From assembly GCF_030408735.1 (NCBI RefSeq), contig NZ_CP047204.1:248001-312000 (forward strand): 64,000 nt of DNA, given 5' to 3'. The translations under genes were made by a program, and so were the position numbers. Positions 8,650 to 17,383 of this stretch are shown one piece after another. Position 1 is the stretch's first letter, and every line of letters begins with the position of its first letter. Below the pieces are notes generated by a model. It was not told the DNA's origin. It did no database searches and worked only from the letters and a program-made list of their open reading frames with translations. This stretch comes from Corynebacterium faecale. Its GTDB lineage: Bacteria > Actinomycetota > Actinomycetes > Mycobacteriales > Mycobacteriaceae.

Positions 8650-8665
8650 AAGAACCATGATCACG

Positions 8666-8698
8666 GTCCATGATGAATCCTCGATGAGATGAAAATGA
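8666..8698 (-). promoter_or_regulatory. candidate response-regulator operator (three 11-bp direct repeats)
   Basis: On the minus strand: TCATTTTCATC, TCATCGAGGAT, TCATCATGGAC, three consecutive 11-bp units each beginning TCAT(C/T). It lies 61 bases upstream of the kinase-less sensor gene. It matches the two-unit site at 4896-4917, suggesting that the OmpR-type regulator at 2220-2894 controls both units. The rest of the 365-base gap (8605-8969) shows no gene. Confidence 0.5.
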
Positions 8699-8930
8699 GG
8701 ATTTCTTCATCTTCGTGAGGGCACCTCTGAGAGAGTCACTCCGGGTGGATACGGTGCTCACGAGGTAGTGCACCACAGGCTTCGGCGGGGCGTGACGCGG
8801 AAGTGCCCACAGCTGCCCACGGTGGCTGCATCGCATGGGGGTTGTTTCTCCACCGGGCTCAGATTAAGACGGAAAAAGTGTGTCCCGGCACGAGAGGAAA
8901 ACTGGTGGGGCGGTACAGCCCAGGCATGAA

Positions 8931-8967
8931 AAACAGGCTGGAAGGTGTATAACCTTCCAGCCTGTTT
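8931..8967 (-). terminator. terminator of tRNA-Pro
   Basis: Perfect 16-bp stem (8931-8946 with 8952-8967) around the loop GTATA, immediately 3' of the tRNA on the minus strand and followed by a run of T in that direction. A strong intrinsic terminator. Confidence 0.85.
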
Positions 8968-8969
8968 AT

Positions 8970-9046
8970 TGGTCGGGATAACAGGATTCGAACCTGCGAC
9001 CTCGTCGTCCCGAACGACGCGCGCTACCAAGCTGCGCCATATCCCG
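8970..9046 (-). tRNA. tRNA-Pro (anticodon CGG)
   Basis: Read on the minus strand: acceptor stem CGGGATA/TATCCCG, D-arm GCGC..AGCTTGGTA..GCGC, anticodon stem CGTCG/CGACG with loop TTCGGGA (anticodon CGG), T-arm with TTCGAAT, discriminator A and an encoded CCA (8970-8972). A complete cloverleaf can be drawn. Confidence 0.95.
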
Positions 9047-9062
9047 TGGCACCCGCCCCACT

Positions 9063-10058
9063 TTAGTACTCGGGTTTGTAGAGGCCAAAACGCCTGCTCA
9101 AAATGGGGGAGTGGCCAGTTCCTGCATGGTCAGAGAGCTGGGAATCGCGTTCGGTGATCTTTAATAGGGTGGCGCTGGGGCGGCAGAAAATCCGTACCGG
9201 GGCGAACTTGGAGGTACCCAGGCCGTTGGAGACATGCATCCACATCGACCCAAACTTGTGCAGGCCGGAGGCACGTTTGCGGTCGATGCCGGCATTGGTC
9301 ACGATCGCGCGTTCGCCCGGTAGGCAGATCTGGCCGCCGTGGGTGTGTCCGGAGAAGGACAACTGGTAGCCGTCGGCCTCGAATTGCTTAAGGACCCGTG
9401 GCTCCGGGGAGTGCAATAACGCGATCGACAGATCCGCATCCGCATTCGGGGCGCCGGCGATTTCGGAGTAGTCGTCGAGGTGGTGGTGGGGATCGTCGAC
9501 ACCCGCGGCGGCCAGGCGGATCTTGCCCACCTGGAATTCCAGTCGTTTCTGGTTCGCGTCCTGCCAGCCACGTTCAATGAAGGCAGCACGCATGCCCTGC
9601 CAGGGAAGGTCCACATAACTGGGGGTGCGTTTCGTTCCGAACAGGTACTTGAAGGGGTTGACCAGGCGGGGCGCCCAGTAATCATTGGTGCCGAAGACGA
9701 ACATGCCGGGGCGGTTCAGCAGGGGCTCGAGGGCCTGTAGGGCATCGGGGACTGCCTTTTCATCGCTGAGGTTATCGCCGGTGTTGATCACCAGATCCGG
9801 ATCCAGGGCATCCAGGGCGGAGACCCAGGCCTTCTTGGTTTCCTGACCGGGGATCATGTGCAGGTCGGAAACATGGAGGATCCGGAAGGATTCCTTGCCG
9901 CGGAGCGTGCCGGGTTCGAGGATCGGCAGGGTGTGGGTTTTCAGTCTGAAATTGTTTAGTTCCGAATAACCCCAGGCTGCGATACCCAATCCGAGGCCGA
10001 GTCCGGCTCCGAGGATGCCGCCGGTGGTCTTAGCGAGAGTTTTAACGTTTGTTGGCAC
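9063..10058 (-). CDS. membrane-anchored metallophosphoesterase
   Basis: Calcineurin-like phosphoesterase with all metal motifs: ILHVSDLHMIPG (D-x-H), VINTGDNLSD (GD), FGTNDYW (GN-D like, with T in place of the usual G-N-H/D context), LLHSPEPR and FSGHTHGGQICLPG (GHTH). An N-terminal hydrophobic anchor (GILGAGLGLGLGIAAWGY) precedes the catalytic domain. I prefer the GTG at 10058 (331 residues), with AGGGTG 6 bases upstream; GTG 10067 and ATG 10085 are alternatives. From memory, it is orthologous in position to mycobacterial Rv3683, next to ponA2. It is divergent from the YqeY-type gene. Substrate unknown. Confidence 0.88.
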   Translation of the reverse strand: MPTNVKTLAKTTGGILGAGLGLGLGIAAWGYSELNNFRLKTHTLPILEPGTLRGKESFRILHVSDLHMIPGQETKKAWVSALDALDPDLVINTGDNLSDEKAVPDALQALEPLLNRPGMFVFGTNDYWAPRLVNPFKYLFGTKRTPSYVDLPWQGMRAAFIERGWQDANQKRLEFQVGKIRLAAAGVDDPHHHLDDYSEIAGAPNADADLSIALLHSPEPRVLKQFEADGYQLSFSGHTHGGQICLPGERAIVTNAGIDRKRASGLHKFGSMWMHVSNGLGTSKFAPVRIFCRPSATLLKITERDSQLSDHAGTGHSPILSRRFGLYKPEY

Positions 10059-10094
10059 GTTATTCACCCTACCCGGGGAGTACATTGGGAAAAC

Positions 10095-10559
10095 ATGAGT
10101 GAGCTTAAGCAGAAAATCCGTGACGACCTGACCACCTCCATGAAAGCCCGGGACAAGGAGAAGACCGGCACGCTGCGCATGTTGCTGTCGGCACTGACCC
10201 AGGAGGAGACCAGTGGCGCGAAGCATGAACTGACCGATGAGGACGTGCTGCGGATCATCGCCCGCGAGATCAAGAAGCGCCGCGAGTCGGCGGAGATCTA
10301 CGTCCAGAACAACCGCCAGGAGCTGGCGGATGTGGAACTGACAGAGGCCTCAATACTCGAGGCTTATCAGCCAGCGCAGCTGTCCGATGACGAGCTCAAC
10401 GTGCTTATCGACGAAAGCATCGCCGAAGTGTCCGACCAGACCGGCGAAGCAGCCGGAATGAAGCACATGGGCCAGGTGATGAAAACCGCCACGGCGAAAG
10501 CGGAGGGCCGTGCGGATGGAAAACGACTCTCCACCGCAGTGAAGAGCCGTTTGTCCTAG
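10095..10559 (+). CDS. GatB/YqeY-domain protein
   Basis: 154 residues, typical of the YqeY family: MSELKQKIRDDLTTSMKARDK start, then TLRMLLSALTQEE, an all-helical N-terminal part and a C-terminal tail-like domain (GQVMKTATAKAEGRADGKRLSTAVKSRL) resembling the GatB C-terminus. Often proposed to act on tRNA or in amidation-related processes; no precise role is known. It is divergent from the metallophosphoesterase with under 40 bases between, and its TAG overlaps the stop codon of the convergent PBP gene by four bases (CTAG). Confidence 0.9.
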   Translation: MSELKQKIRDDLTTSMKARDKEKTGTLRMLLSALTQEETSGAKHELTDEDVLRIIAREIKKRRESAEIYVQNNRQELADVELTEASILEAYQPAQLSDDELNVLIDESIAEVSDQTGEAAGMKHMGQVMKTATAKAEGRADGKRLSTAVKSRLS

Positions 10560-12964
10560 TTTCCGAGGATCTGTCGGATGGCGTCGTTGATGGCGTCCAC
10601 CCCGTCCTGGACAGAAGGTGCCTCTGGCGCTGGAGATGCGGGACGGGCAGGGGATGGGGTGTTGTCATCATCGGACGGGGCCGGAGGTGGTGGGGCTGCG
10701 GGTCTGGTGCCGTCGGAGATGTCGAGGATGATTGTGCTGCCGTCGATAAGCGTTCCGCCTTCAGGGCGGGCAGTGACAACCGTGCCGCGGGGGCGGCCGG
10801 TGCCACCGACGGAGCGGGTGGTCACGCTGTAACCGTCGGCCTCAGCCATGCGCTTGGCGCTCGCTTCGCTCTGGCCGGTGAGGTCCTCGAGGAGTGCGCC
10901 GGCGGTGCCGAGCCTGAACTCATCGGAGTTGTCCGGGATGGTTCCCTGCTGGGCTGCTGGCACGTTGTTGGCCATCGCAAACCAGGTCTGCGCTGGTTCC
11001 AAGCCACCGTAGAGGTTGCCGCTGCCGCACTGGCGCACCGGGCCACTGCAGAGCGGGGTGGTGGTCGTGCCGTCGTTGTAGATGTAGGGTGCTGCGGCGA
11101 AGTTGTTGTTGAAACCCATGAAAGCTGACGACTGGTTGGACTCGGTGGTACCGGTCTTGGCGGCGATCGGACGGGTCCAGTTATACATGCTGGCAGCCCC
11201 CCGGGCTGTGCCCTCGGTGGTGTCCTCGCTCAGGCCCACGGTCAGGGCATCGGCAACATCGGCATCAATGGCGCGCTCGCACTCAGGGCGGTCGATGTAG
11301 ACCTCGTTCCCTTCGCGGTCATGCACGGAGACGATCGGGTTGGGCTCACACCACATTCCACCGGACGCGATGGTTGCAGCCACGTTCGACAGCTCCAGAG
11401 GATTCACCGCCGTGGGCCCCAGGGTGTAGGAACCCAGGTTGTGATCCTTCATGTAATCCGCGATGGAGTAGCTGCCGTCGAAGCTACCTTCCTCGGTGTA
11501 ACTGCGCAGACCCAGCTTCACCGACATGTCCACGACACTGTCCACACCGACCTGTTCGATCATCTGGATGAAGGTGGTGTTGGGGGAGTAGGCGAGCGCC
11601 TCCTGGAGGGTCATCTGTGATTTGTAGGTGCCGGCGTTCTCCACGCAGTAGGTGTTCGCCGGGCAATTTGCAGCACCGCCGGTGCCCATGCCCCTGGCTT
11701 CATAGCGGACAGGAACATCCAGCACGGTGTCCAGGCCCATGCCCTGGTCGATGGCTGCCGCCGCGGTGAAGATCTTGAAGATGGACCCCGCACCGTTACC
11801 CACCCGGGAGGTGGTCTGGGGGAGCATTGTCTCACCGGCTTCCAGATCCAGGCCGTAGTTGCGGGAGGAGGCCATGGCGAGGATATCGCGGGAGCTCGCG
11901 CCGGGTTCGATGACGTTGACTACCTCGGCCACGCCCTGCGCTGTGGGATTGGTATGGTTCACCACGGCCGTGCGGGTGGCATCCTGGATGGCGGGGTCAA
12001 GGGTCAGTTTGATCCGGTAGGTGTCCTTGGCCAGCATCTCCTGGGTGATGCCCTGATCCGCGAGGTATTCAAGTGCATAATCACAGAAGAAACCGCGATC
12101 ACCTGCACCGATACAGCCGTTGGCCAGTCCCTGGGGGGATTCCAGCACACCGAGGGGTTCCTGCTGGAGGGCAGCTGACTCCTCCGGGGTGATCGCACCC
12201 GTGTCCGCCATCGCCGCCAGCACCGTGTTGCGACGGTCAAAAACCGCGTCGTGGTTGGTGTACGGGTTCAGGTAGGACGAGGACTGCACGATTCCGGCCA
12301 GCATCGCAGACTGGGGAACATTCAACTCCGCAGCGGAGGTGCCGAAGTAGGTGCGGGCGGCAGCTTCCACTCCATAGGCGCCGTTGCCGAAGGGCACGAT
12401 GTTGAGATACCGGGTGAGGATCTCATCCTTGCTCAACTTGTCATCCAGATCGGAGGCCATGCGCATCTCACGCAGTTTGCGGGGAATGGATGTCTCCACG
12501 GCCGCGGCCTGCTCTGATTCATCATCGGCATCAACGAGCAGGAGGAAGTTCTTCACATACTGTTGGTTAATGGTGGAGGCACCCTGTTCCACCCCGCCGG
12601 CGGCCAGGTTGGTGAGCATGGCGCGGCCGAATCCCTGGAGATCAACACCGTCGTGCTCATAGAATCTCCTGTCTTCGATGGACACGATGGCGTCCTTCAT
12701 CGGAACGGAAATCTGGTCACCGGTCACCTCAAAACGCCGCTGTGAGTACAGGTAGGCTATGGGTTGATCGAGAGCATCCGTGATGGTGGTGACACCGGGG
12801 CCACGGCCATCTTCGAGATCTGCGAGATTAGACTGCATGGTCTCATTGGTGCGCGCGACGGCGACAGCGGAAATTCCGGCGACAGGCACGAGTGCGAGCG
12901 CGCCAAGGACACCCGCGGCGACTGTGGAGGCCAGGAGCTTGGTCATGGACTTTGCGATGGACAC
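10556..12964 (-). CDS. ponA2: class A penicillin-binding protein with PASTA domain
   Basis: 802 residues, bifunctional peptidoglycan synthase. A short cytoplasmic start, one membrane helix (about 10-35), then a GT51 glycosyltransferase domain with SIEDRRFYEHDGVD (catalytic Glu), GASTINQQYVKN and NIVPFGNGAYG. The transpeptidase domain has SxxK as GSIFK, SxN as YSPN and KTGT in AAKTGTTESN. One PASTA repeat (about 695-745) and a Pro-rich tail follow. It polymerises and cross-links glycan strands outside the membrane. The neighbours (metallophosphoesterase, WhiB protein) match the mycobacterial ponA2 locus; corynebacterial annotations may call it pbp1a. Confidence 0.93.
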   Translation of the reverse strand: MSIAKSMTKLLASTVAAGVLGALALVPVAGISAVAVARTNETMQSNLADLEDGRGPGVTTITDALDQPIAYLYSQRRFEVTGDQISVPMKDAIVSIEDRRFYEHDGVDLQGFGRAMLTNLAAGGVEQGASTINQQYVKNFLLLVDADDESEQAAAVETSIPRKLREMRMASDLDDKLSKDEILTRYLNIVPFGNGAYGVEAAARTYFGTSAAELNVPQSAMLAGIVQSSSYLNPYTNHDAVFDRRNTVLAAMADTGAITPEESAALQQEPLGVLESPQGLANGCIGAGDRGFFCDYALEYLADQGITQEMLAKDTYRIKLTLDPAIQDATRTAVVNHTNPTAQGVAEVVNVIEPGASSRDILAMASSRNYGLDLEAGETMLPQTTSRVGNGAGSIFKIFTAAAAIDQGMGLDTVLDVPVRYEARGMGTGGAANCPANTYCVENAGTYKSQMTLQEALAYSPNTTFIQMIEQVGVDSVVDMSVKLGLRSYTEEGSFDGSYSIADYMKDHNLGSYTLGPTAVNPLELSNVAATIASGGMWCEPNPIVSVHDREGNEVYIDRPECERAIDADVADALTVGLSEDTTEGTARGAASMYNWTRPIAAKTGTTESNQSSAFMGFNNNFAAAPYIYNDGTTTTPLCSGPVRQCGSGNLYGGLEPAQTWFAMANNVPAAQQGTIPDNSDEFRLGTAGALLEDLTGQSEASAKRMAEADGYSVTTRSVGGTGRPRGTVVTARPEGGTLIDGSTIILDISDGTRPAAPPPPAPSDDDNTPSPARPASPAPEAPSVQDGVDAINDAIRQILGN

Positions 12965-13169
12965 GTTAACAGCCTAGCGAGTTGTGCCAGTTTCGCGAAC
13001 CCCACCTTTTGCAGTGCCGGGATATGACTTACCCGTTGCGCGGATTCAAATGCTCCACGTAGAACACCCGCAGACTCCCCCGTTTGTGTGATGCATTCGA
13101 CAGCCAAATCATGGTGTGACTACACTAACTTTGTAATGGTAAGTGCCGTCTGGACTTAAGGAGCGAGTC

Positions 13170-13520
13170 ATGACGTCTGTCATCTCTGAACAACGTAACA
13201 ACCCGTTCGTGCGGGATAATGTTGCGGTTGCGAAGGTGGATTCCGCCGAGCGTGGTGAGTGGGTCACCCAGGCTAAGTGCCGCAACGGAGATCCCGACGC
13301 ACTCTTCGTTCGTGGAGCAGCGCAGCGCCGTGCCGCAGCGATCTGCCGGCACTGCCCGGTAGCCATGCAGTGTGTTGCCGATGCCCTCGACAACAAGGTT
13401 GAGTTCGGTGTGTGGGGTGGTCTGACGGAGCGTCAGCGTCGCGCCCTGCTACGCAAGAACCCGCACATCACCAACTGGGCTGAGCACCTTGCCCAGGGTG
13501 GGGAACTGGCCGGCATCTAG
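13170..13520 (+). CDS. whcA: WhiB-family Fe-S regulator (WhcA/WhiB4 type)
   Basis: 116 residues from the ATG at 13170, preceded by AAGGAG. The four cluster cysteines are in AKCRNG, ICRHC and AMQCV (C-xn-C-x2-C-x5-C), followed by the WhiB turn GVWGGLTERQRRALLRK. Such proteins bind a redox-sensitive [4Fe-4S] cluster and work with the primary sigma factor to regulate stress genes. Location next to the ponA2-type gene matches mycobacterial whiB4 and C. glutamicum whcA. The 205-base gap to ponA2 holds the divergent promoters. Confidence 0.88.
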   Translation: MTSVISEQRNNPFVRDNVAVAKVDSAERGEWVTQAKCRNGDPDALFVRGAAQRRAAAICRHCPVAMQCVADALDNKVEFGVWGGLTERQRRALLRKNPHITNWAEHLAQGGELAGI

Positions 13521-13590
13521 GCGGTGCCGCCACATGATCAGAGGTGAGTGCCCTCCCTCCGGCCCCACCAGTCACGGTAGGATCAGGCTC

Positions 13591-13746
13591 ATGACTAAAT
13601 GGGAATACGCCACTGTGCCACTGATCACTCACGCAACCAAGCAGATCCTCGATACCTGGGGTGAGGATGGCTGGGAGCTCGTCACCGTCATGCCGGGAAT
13701 GAACCCTGAGAACCTTGTCGCCTATATGAAGCGAGAGGTGGCCTAA
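13591..13746 (+). CDS. DUF4177-type small protein
   Basis: 51 residues starting at the ATG at 13591 (MTKWEYATVPLITHATKQIL). The pattern WEYATVPL..ILDTWGEDGWELVTV is the DUF4177 signature (WEY..l..GWELV). It precedes the RidA gene by four bases and is probably co-transcribed. A similar tiny gene lies beside ridA in mycobacteria. Function unknown. Confidence 0.82.
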   Translation: MTKWEYATVPLITHATKQILDTWGEDGWELVTVMPGMNPENLVAYMKREVA

Positions 13747-13750
13747 GCAG

Positions 13751-14212
13751 ATGGCCTCTATTTCAGACCGCCTGGCGGAACTCGGAATCACCCTGCCCGC
13801 CGTGGCTGCTCCTGTGGCCGCATATGTCCCGGCTGTACAGACCGGTAACCAGGTGTGGACCTCCGGCCAGCTGCCCTTCATCAACGGTGAACTTCCAGCG
13901 ACCGGCAAGGTCGGCGCAGAGGTCAGTGCTGAGGATGCTGCTGATTATGCGCGCACCGCTGTCCTGAACGCTCTGGCTGCCATTGATGCACTCGTGGGGA
14001 TCGATAAGGTCACCCGCGTGCTCAAGATCGTCGGATTCGTGTCCTCAGCTGAGGGATTCACCGGGCAGCCCGCTGTGATCAACGGAGCCTCCAACCTGAT
14101 CGGTGAAGTGTTCGGCGAGGCCGGTGCCCACGCCCGCTCCGCAGTCGGTGTGGCTGAGCTACCGCTCGGTGCTCCGGTTGAAGTGGAAGTGATCGTCGAA
14201 GTCTCCGCCTAG
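13751..14212 (+). CDS. RidA/YjgF-family deaminase-like protein
   Basis: 153 residues. The motifs QVWTSGQLPFINGELPATGKVG, TAVLNALAAIDALVG, RVLKIVGFV and GEAGAHARSAVGVAELPLGAPVEVEVI give the YjgF/RidA fold. The Arg in HARSAVGV corresponds to the conserved Arg of the family's active site. RidA-type members hydrolyse reactive 2-aminoacrylate and other enamine/imine intermediates; this branch (RidA-like 3-type) is less well defined. It is cytoplasmic and follows the DUF4177 gene. Confidence 0.88.
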   Translation: MASISDRLAELGITLPAVAAPVAAYVPAVQTGNQVWTSGQLPFINGELPATGKVGAEVSAEDAADYARTAVLNALAAIDALVGIDKVTRVLKIVGFVSSAEGFTGQPAVINGASNLIGEVFGEAGAHARSAVGVAELPLGAPVEVEVIVEVSA

Positions 14213-14228
14213 AAGCTCCTCCCATCCA

Positions 14229-14256
14229 GGAGGCGGGTGCCGCCTCCGGTTTCTTC
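14229..14256 (+). terminator. intrinsic terminator after ridA
   Basis: GGAGGCGG pairs with CCGCCTCC around GTG, followed by a T/C-rich tail (GGTTTCTTCTCC). It lies 17 bases after the ridA stop. Confidence 0.6.
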
Positions 14257-14341
14257 TCCTGGATCTTCTCCTCTTGGATCGGGCAGGGTGGTTACTCTGC
14301 CCGGTTCCACGAAAGTGTCAATGACCGCTAAGCTGATCCAT

Positions 14342-15193
14342 ATGGAGCATCCTGCTTACAGCCAACTGCGACCGGTAACCCCCTCTGCCTCAGTTATCCT
14401 GTGCCCGAATCCTGGCTACAGCTCACTTGAGGGCACTAACTCATGGGTGATCCGCGCGCCTGAGGATTCCCGGAGTATCGTCATCGATCCGGGTCCTGAA
14501 GATGAGGGACACCTCAATGTTCTTAATGCCAGGGGTGGCGAGGTCGGGCTCATTCTGCTCACCCACCGTCACCACGATCACGCTGATGGTGCGACGCGTT
14601 TCCGCCAGCTGACCGGCGCACCCATCCGGGCCTTCGATCCCAGCTACTGTGCGAAGGCAGACGATATCGTTGATGGGGAGATCATCACCATCGACGGAGT
14701 GACACCTCAGATTGAGGTGGTCGCGACCCCGGGGCACACCCGTGATTCTGTTTCTTTCTTCATCTGGAGCGGCACCCCGCACGAATCGGTCCTGGAGGGC
14801 ATCGTCACCGGTGACACCATTGCAGGCCGCCACACCACCATGATCTCCGAGACCGATGGTGATCTGGGTAGCTACCTGGATTCCCTGGCGGTCCTGGAGG
14901 AGCGCGGCAAGGATGTCCCACTCCTGCCTGGACACGGCCCAGACGGTACTGATGTGTCCTGGTTCGCCCGCAAATACATTGACCGCCGCGAACAGCGACT
15001 GGCTCAGATCCGTGAGGTCTGGGCGGATCAGGGCAAGGACGTGTCGATGAAAGACCTCATCGATGCCATTTATGATGATGTGGATCCGGTCCTGCGTGGC
15101 GCTGCGGAGCAGTCCACCCACGTGGCCATCCGCTACCTCGAGGGGCTGGAAGCGGCTAACCAGGCTTCGGCCTCGGGTGCCCGCAACGCCTGA
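14342..15193 (+). CDS. metallo-beta-lactamase-fold hydrolase
   Basis: 283 residues from the ATG at 14342 (MEHPAYSQLRPVTP); ATG 14321 is possible. Metal motif THRHHDHADG (H-x-H-x-D-H), then VATPGHTRDSVSF, GDTIAG and LLPGHGPD, the complete set of zinc ligands of a glyoxalase-II-like hydrolase. The C-terminal ~70 residues form the helical extension of the LACTB2-like subfamily. From memory, corresponds in position to mycobacterial Rv3677c, beside the crp gene. It is probably a hydrolase of thioester or RNA/phospho substrates in the cytoplasm; substrate unknown. Confidence 0.86.
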   Translation: MEHPAYSQLRPVTPSASVILCPNPGYSSLEGTNSWVIRAPEDSRSIVIDPGPEDEGHLNVLNARGGEVGLILLTHRHHDHADGATRFRQLTGAPIRAFDPSYCAKADDIVDGEIITIDGVTPQIEVVATPGHTRDSVSFFIWSGTPHESVLEGIVTGDTIAGRHTTMISETDGDLGSYLDSLAVLEERGKDVPLLPGHGPDGTDVSWFARKYIDRREQRLAQIREVWADQGKDVSMKDLIDAIYDDVDPVLRGAAEQSTHVAIRYLEGLEAANQASASGARNA

Positions 15194-15302
15194 GCCCCCT
15201 CCAGAACACCCGGAAACACCTGGACACCGCCTGAAACCCTCTCTCATCGTGGGTTGCAGGCGGTTTCTCTATGGAGGCTGTTTGTTCGGGTGGGAAGCAG
15301 AG

Positions 15303-15349
15303 AACCACGCCTGACCCCAGCAGAATCGCTGCCGGGTTCAGGCGTGGTT
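15303..15349. terminator. bidirectional terminator between MBL hydrolase and glxR
   Basis: AACCACGCCTGA (15303-15314) pairs with the complementary 3' half TCAGGCGTGGTT (15338-15349). It lies between two convergent genes, with T on one side and A on the other, so it can serve both. Confidence 0.75.
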
Positions 15350-15374
15350 TATCTATTCAGTCCTTTAAAGGGGA

Positions 15375-16058
15375 CTAACGTGCACGACGCGCGAGGTGCT
15401 CCGTATCCACGATGAGCACAGACTTGCCTTCCAGACGGATCCATCCGCGGTGGGCGAAGGTTGCCAGAGCCTTGTTCACGGTCTCACGGGAAGCGCCGAC
15501 CAGCTGGGCGATCTCTTCCTGGGTGAGGTCATGGTTGACGCGCAGTGCGCCAGCTTCCTGGGTGCCGAAGCGGTTGGCCAGCTGCAGCAGGGTCTTGGCG
15601 ACTCGGCCGGGGACATCGGTGAAGATGAGGTCGGCGAGAGAGGCATTGGTACGACGCAGACGACGTGCCAGGACGCGGAGCAGCTGCTCAGCGATCGCCG
15701 GGTGGTCGGAAACCCAGTTGCGCAGCATCTCGGAGTTCATGGTTGCTGCATGAACCTCGGTGACGCACACTGCGGAGGAGGTGCGTGGACCCGGGTCGAA
15801 GATGGACAGTTCACCGAACATGTCAGATGGGCCCATGATGGTCAGAAGGTTCTCGCGGCCGTCATTGGCATGACGTGCCAGCTTCACCTTGCCTGCGGTG
15901 ATGATGTAGAGACGGTCGCCCGGCTCGCCCTCGTCGAAGATTGTGGCTCCGCGGGGGAATCGGACGGTCTCCATATCCTGGATAAGGTTATTGACGGCCG
16001 TCGGATCTACGCCCTGAAAAATTCCAGCGCGTGACAGGATTTCCTGTACACCTTCCAC
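15375..16058 (-). CDS. glxR: GlxR, cAMP-responsive Crp/Fnr-family global regulator
   Basis: 227 residues. An N-terminal cyclic-nucleotide domain (about 12-125) with the phosphate-binding loop [16 protein letters not shown], a dimerisation helix, and a C-terminal helix-turn-helix ([20 protein letters not shown], about 170-190). It begins [19 protein letters not shown], as in corynebacterial GlxR. It binds TGTGANNTANNTCACA-type sites and controls carbon, respiratory and other genes. The membrane adenylate cyclase gene cyaB is in the same window. A 260-base intergenic region upstream (16059-16318) holds its promoter; no gene or clear GlxR palindrome is seen there. Confidence 0.96.
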   Translation of the reverse strand: MEGVQEILSRAGIFQGVDPTAVNNLIQDMETVRFPRGATIFDEGEPGDRLYIITAGKVKLARHANDGRENLLTIMGPSDMFGELSIFDPGPRTSSAVCVTEVHAATMNSEMLRNWVSDHPAIAEQLLRVLARRLRRTNASLADLIFTDVPGRVAKTLLQLANRFGTQEAGALRVNHDLTQEEIAQLVGASRETVNKALATFAHRGWIRLEGKSVLIVDTEHLARRAR

Positions 16059-16318
16059 TACTTTTCTCCTTCATCTGAACACATGTTTATTCCGGTCCGG
16101 ATGAGTGGCGACACCGTGGGTGTCTGAGGTAAACGAAAATCCGGACGATGCCTGGCTAGAGGCATCCATGCTGTGTCGTCCACAACTCTACTATGCGATT
16201 GGTCACCACAATAGTTGAATTGCAGGAATTGTCACACTTGAAACGAGAGAAAAAGAATATTCACAGGATACTGACAATGGAACCCAATGAGTAGGTTGAT
16301 TACTCAAACATTATCTTA

Positions 16319-16522
16319 TCAAGCTGCCTGGGCTTGCGGTGGGGTCTCGGGATCGTCGGAGGATTCAGTCGGAAGGTCATTGCCAGCGGTTTCGGTAGGG
16401 GTGCCACTGTCAGCTGCCTCGTCGGTGTCAGGGGTGCTCAGGAGGGAAGTCTCGATTCGCTGCATGGCGAACATGAAAAACAGCAGCAGAAGCGGGATCA
16501 GCACTACGAGTAGACCAGTCAT
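16319..16522 (-). CDS. small single-pass membrane protein
   Basis: 67 residues. One N-terminal hydrophobic helix (residues 3-20, LLVVLIPLLLLFFMFAM), then an acidic Thr/Ser/Pro/Glu-rich tail. Located between glxR and nth, where a small membrane protein is also found in related genomes. No family or function recognised. Confidence 0.6.
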   Translation of the reverse strand: MTGLLVVLIPLLLLFFMFAMQRIETSLLSTPDTDEAADSGTPTETAGNDLPTESSDDPETPPQAQAA

Positions 16523-16585
16523 GGGTAATCAGTCTAATGATTATCGGGTTTCGCGCCTACCTGCGGGGTCTGGCAATCTTGAACC

Positions 16586-17383
16586 ATGGCTGGCTCAATC
16601 GGATCGATAACCCCCCAGAAACGTCCACGGGTTGGTTCCCACATCGCCAATAAGGGTGGTGAGACGGATATCGGCAGGAAACGTCGAGCCCGTCGCGTTA
16701 ACCGGACGCTGGCCCTGGCGTATCCGGATGCCCACTGCGAATTGGATTTCACCACTCCGCTGGAACTCACCGTGGCCACGATCCTGTCGGCGCAATGCAC
16801 CGATGTGAGGGTCAATCAGATCACGCCTGCTCTGTTTCGTCGATACCCCACGGCCTTCGACTATGCCAACGCAGATCGCGATGAACTGGAGGAGCTCATC
16901 CGGCCCACCGGGTTCTACCGCAACAAGGCGAGCTCACTGATCGGCCTCGGCCAGTCACTGATCACGCACCACGGTGGGGAGGTGCCGGACACGCTTGAGG
17001 AGCTGGTGGAATTACCCGGAGTGGGGAGAAAGACCGCGAATGTGGTGCTGGGCAATGCCTTCGATGTTCCGGGCATAACCGTGGACACCCACTTCGGCCG
17101 GTTGGTGCAACGCCTGGCACTGACGGAATTAACTGACCCTGTTCAGGTGGAGCATGCGATCGGGGCACTGATCGAAAAACCTGAGTGGACCATGTTCTCC
17201 CACCGGCTGATCTTCCATGGACGTAGGATATGTCATAGCAGGCGGGCAGCCTGCGGAGCCTGCATGCTGGCGGCCGACTGTCCATCCTTCGGGTTGGAGG
17301 GTCCGGCGGATCCCGTGGAGGCGCAGAAGCTGATCAAGAGTGATGACAGGGAGCACCTGCTGAAGATGGCAGGGATTGAATAG
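16586..17383 (+). CDS. nth: endonuclease III
   Basis: 265 residues. Helix-hairpin-helix [17 protein letters not shown] with the catalytic Lys, then VDTHFGRL with the catalytic Asp. The C-terminal iron-sulfur loop is complete: C-x6-C-x2-C-x5-C ([17 protein letters not shown]). An N-terminal basic extension ([11 protein letters not shown]) is typical of actinobacterial members. It excises oxidised pyrimidines and nicks abasic sites in base excision repair. Its TAG directly abuts the ATG of the thioredoxin-like gene, so nth heads a small operon. Confidence 0.95.
   Translation: MAGSIGSITPQKRPRVGSHIANKGGETDIGRKRRARRVNRTLALAYPDAHCELDFTTPLELTVATILSAQCTDVRVNQITPALFRRYPTAFDYANADRDELEELIRPTGFYRNKASSLIGLGQSLITHHGGEVPDTLEELVELPGVGRKTANVVLGNAFDVPGITVDTHFGRLVQRLALTELTDPVQVEHAIGALIEKPEWTMFSHRLIFHGRRICHSRRAACGACMLAADCPSFGLEGPADPVEAQKLIKSDDREHLLKMAGIE

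Noticed and set aside
16059..16318. GlxR autoregulatory site before glxR
   Set aside because: Only fragments such as TGTGTCGTCCACA with wrong spacing are present; no site close to the consensus was found.
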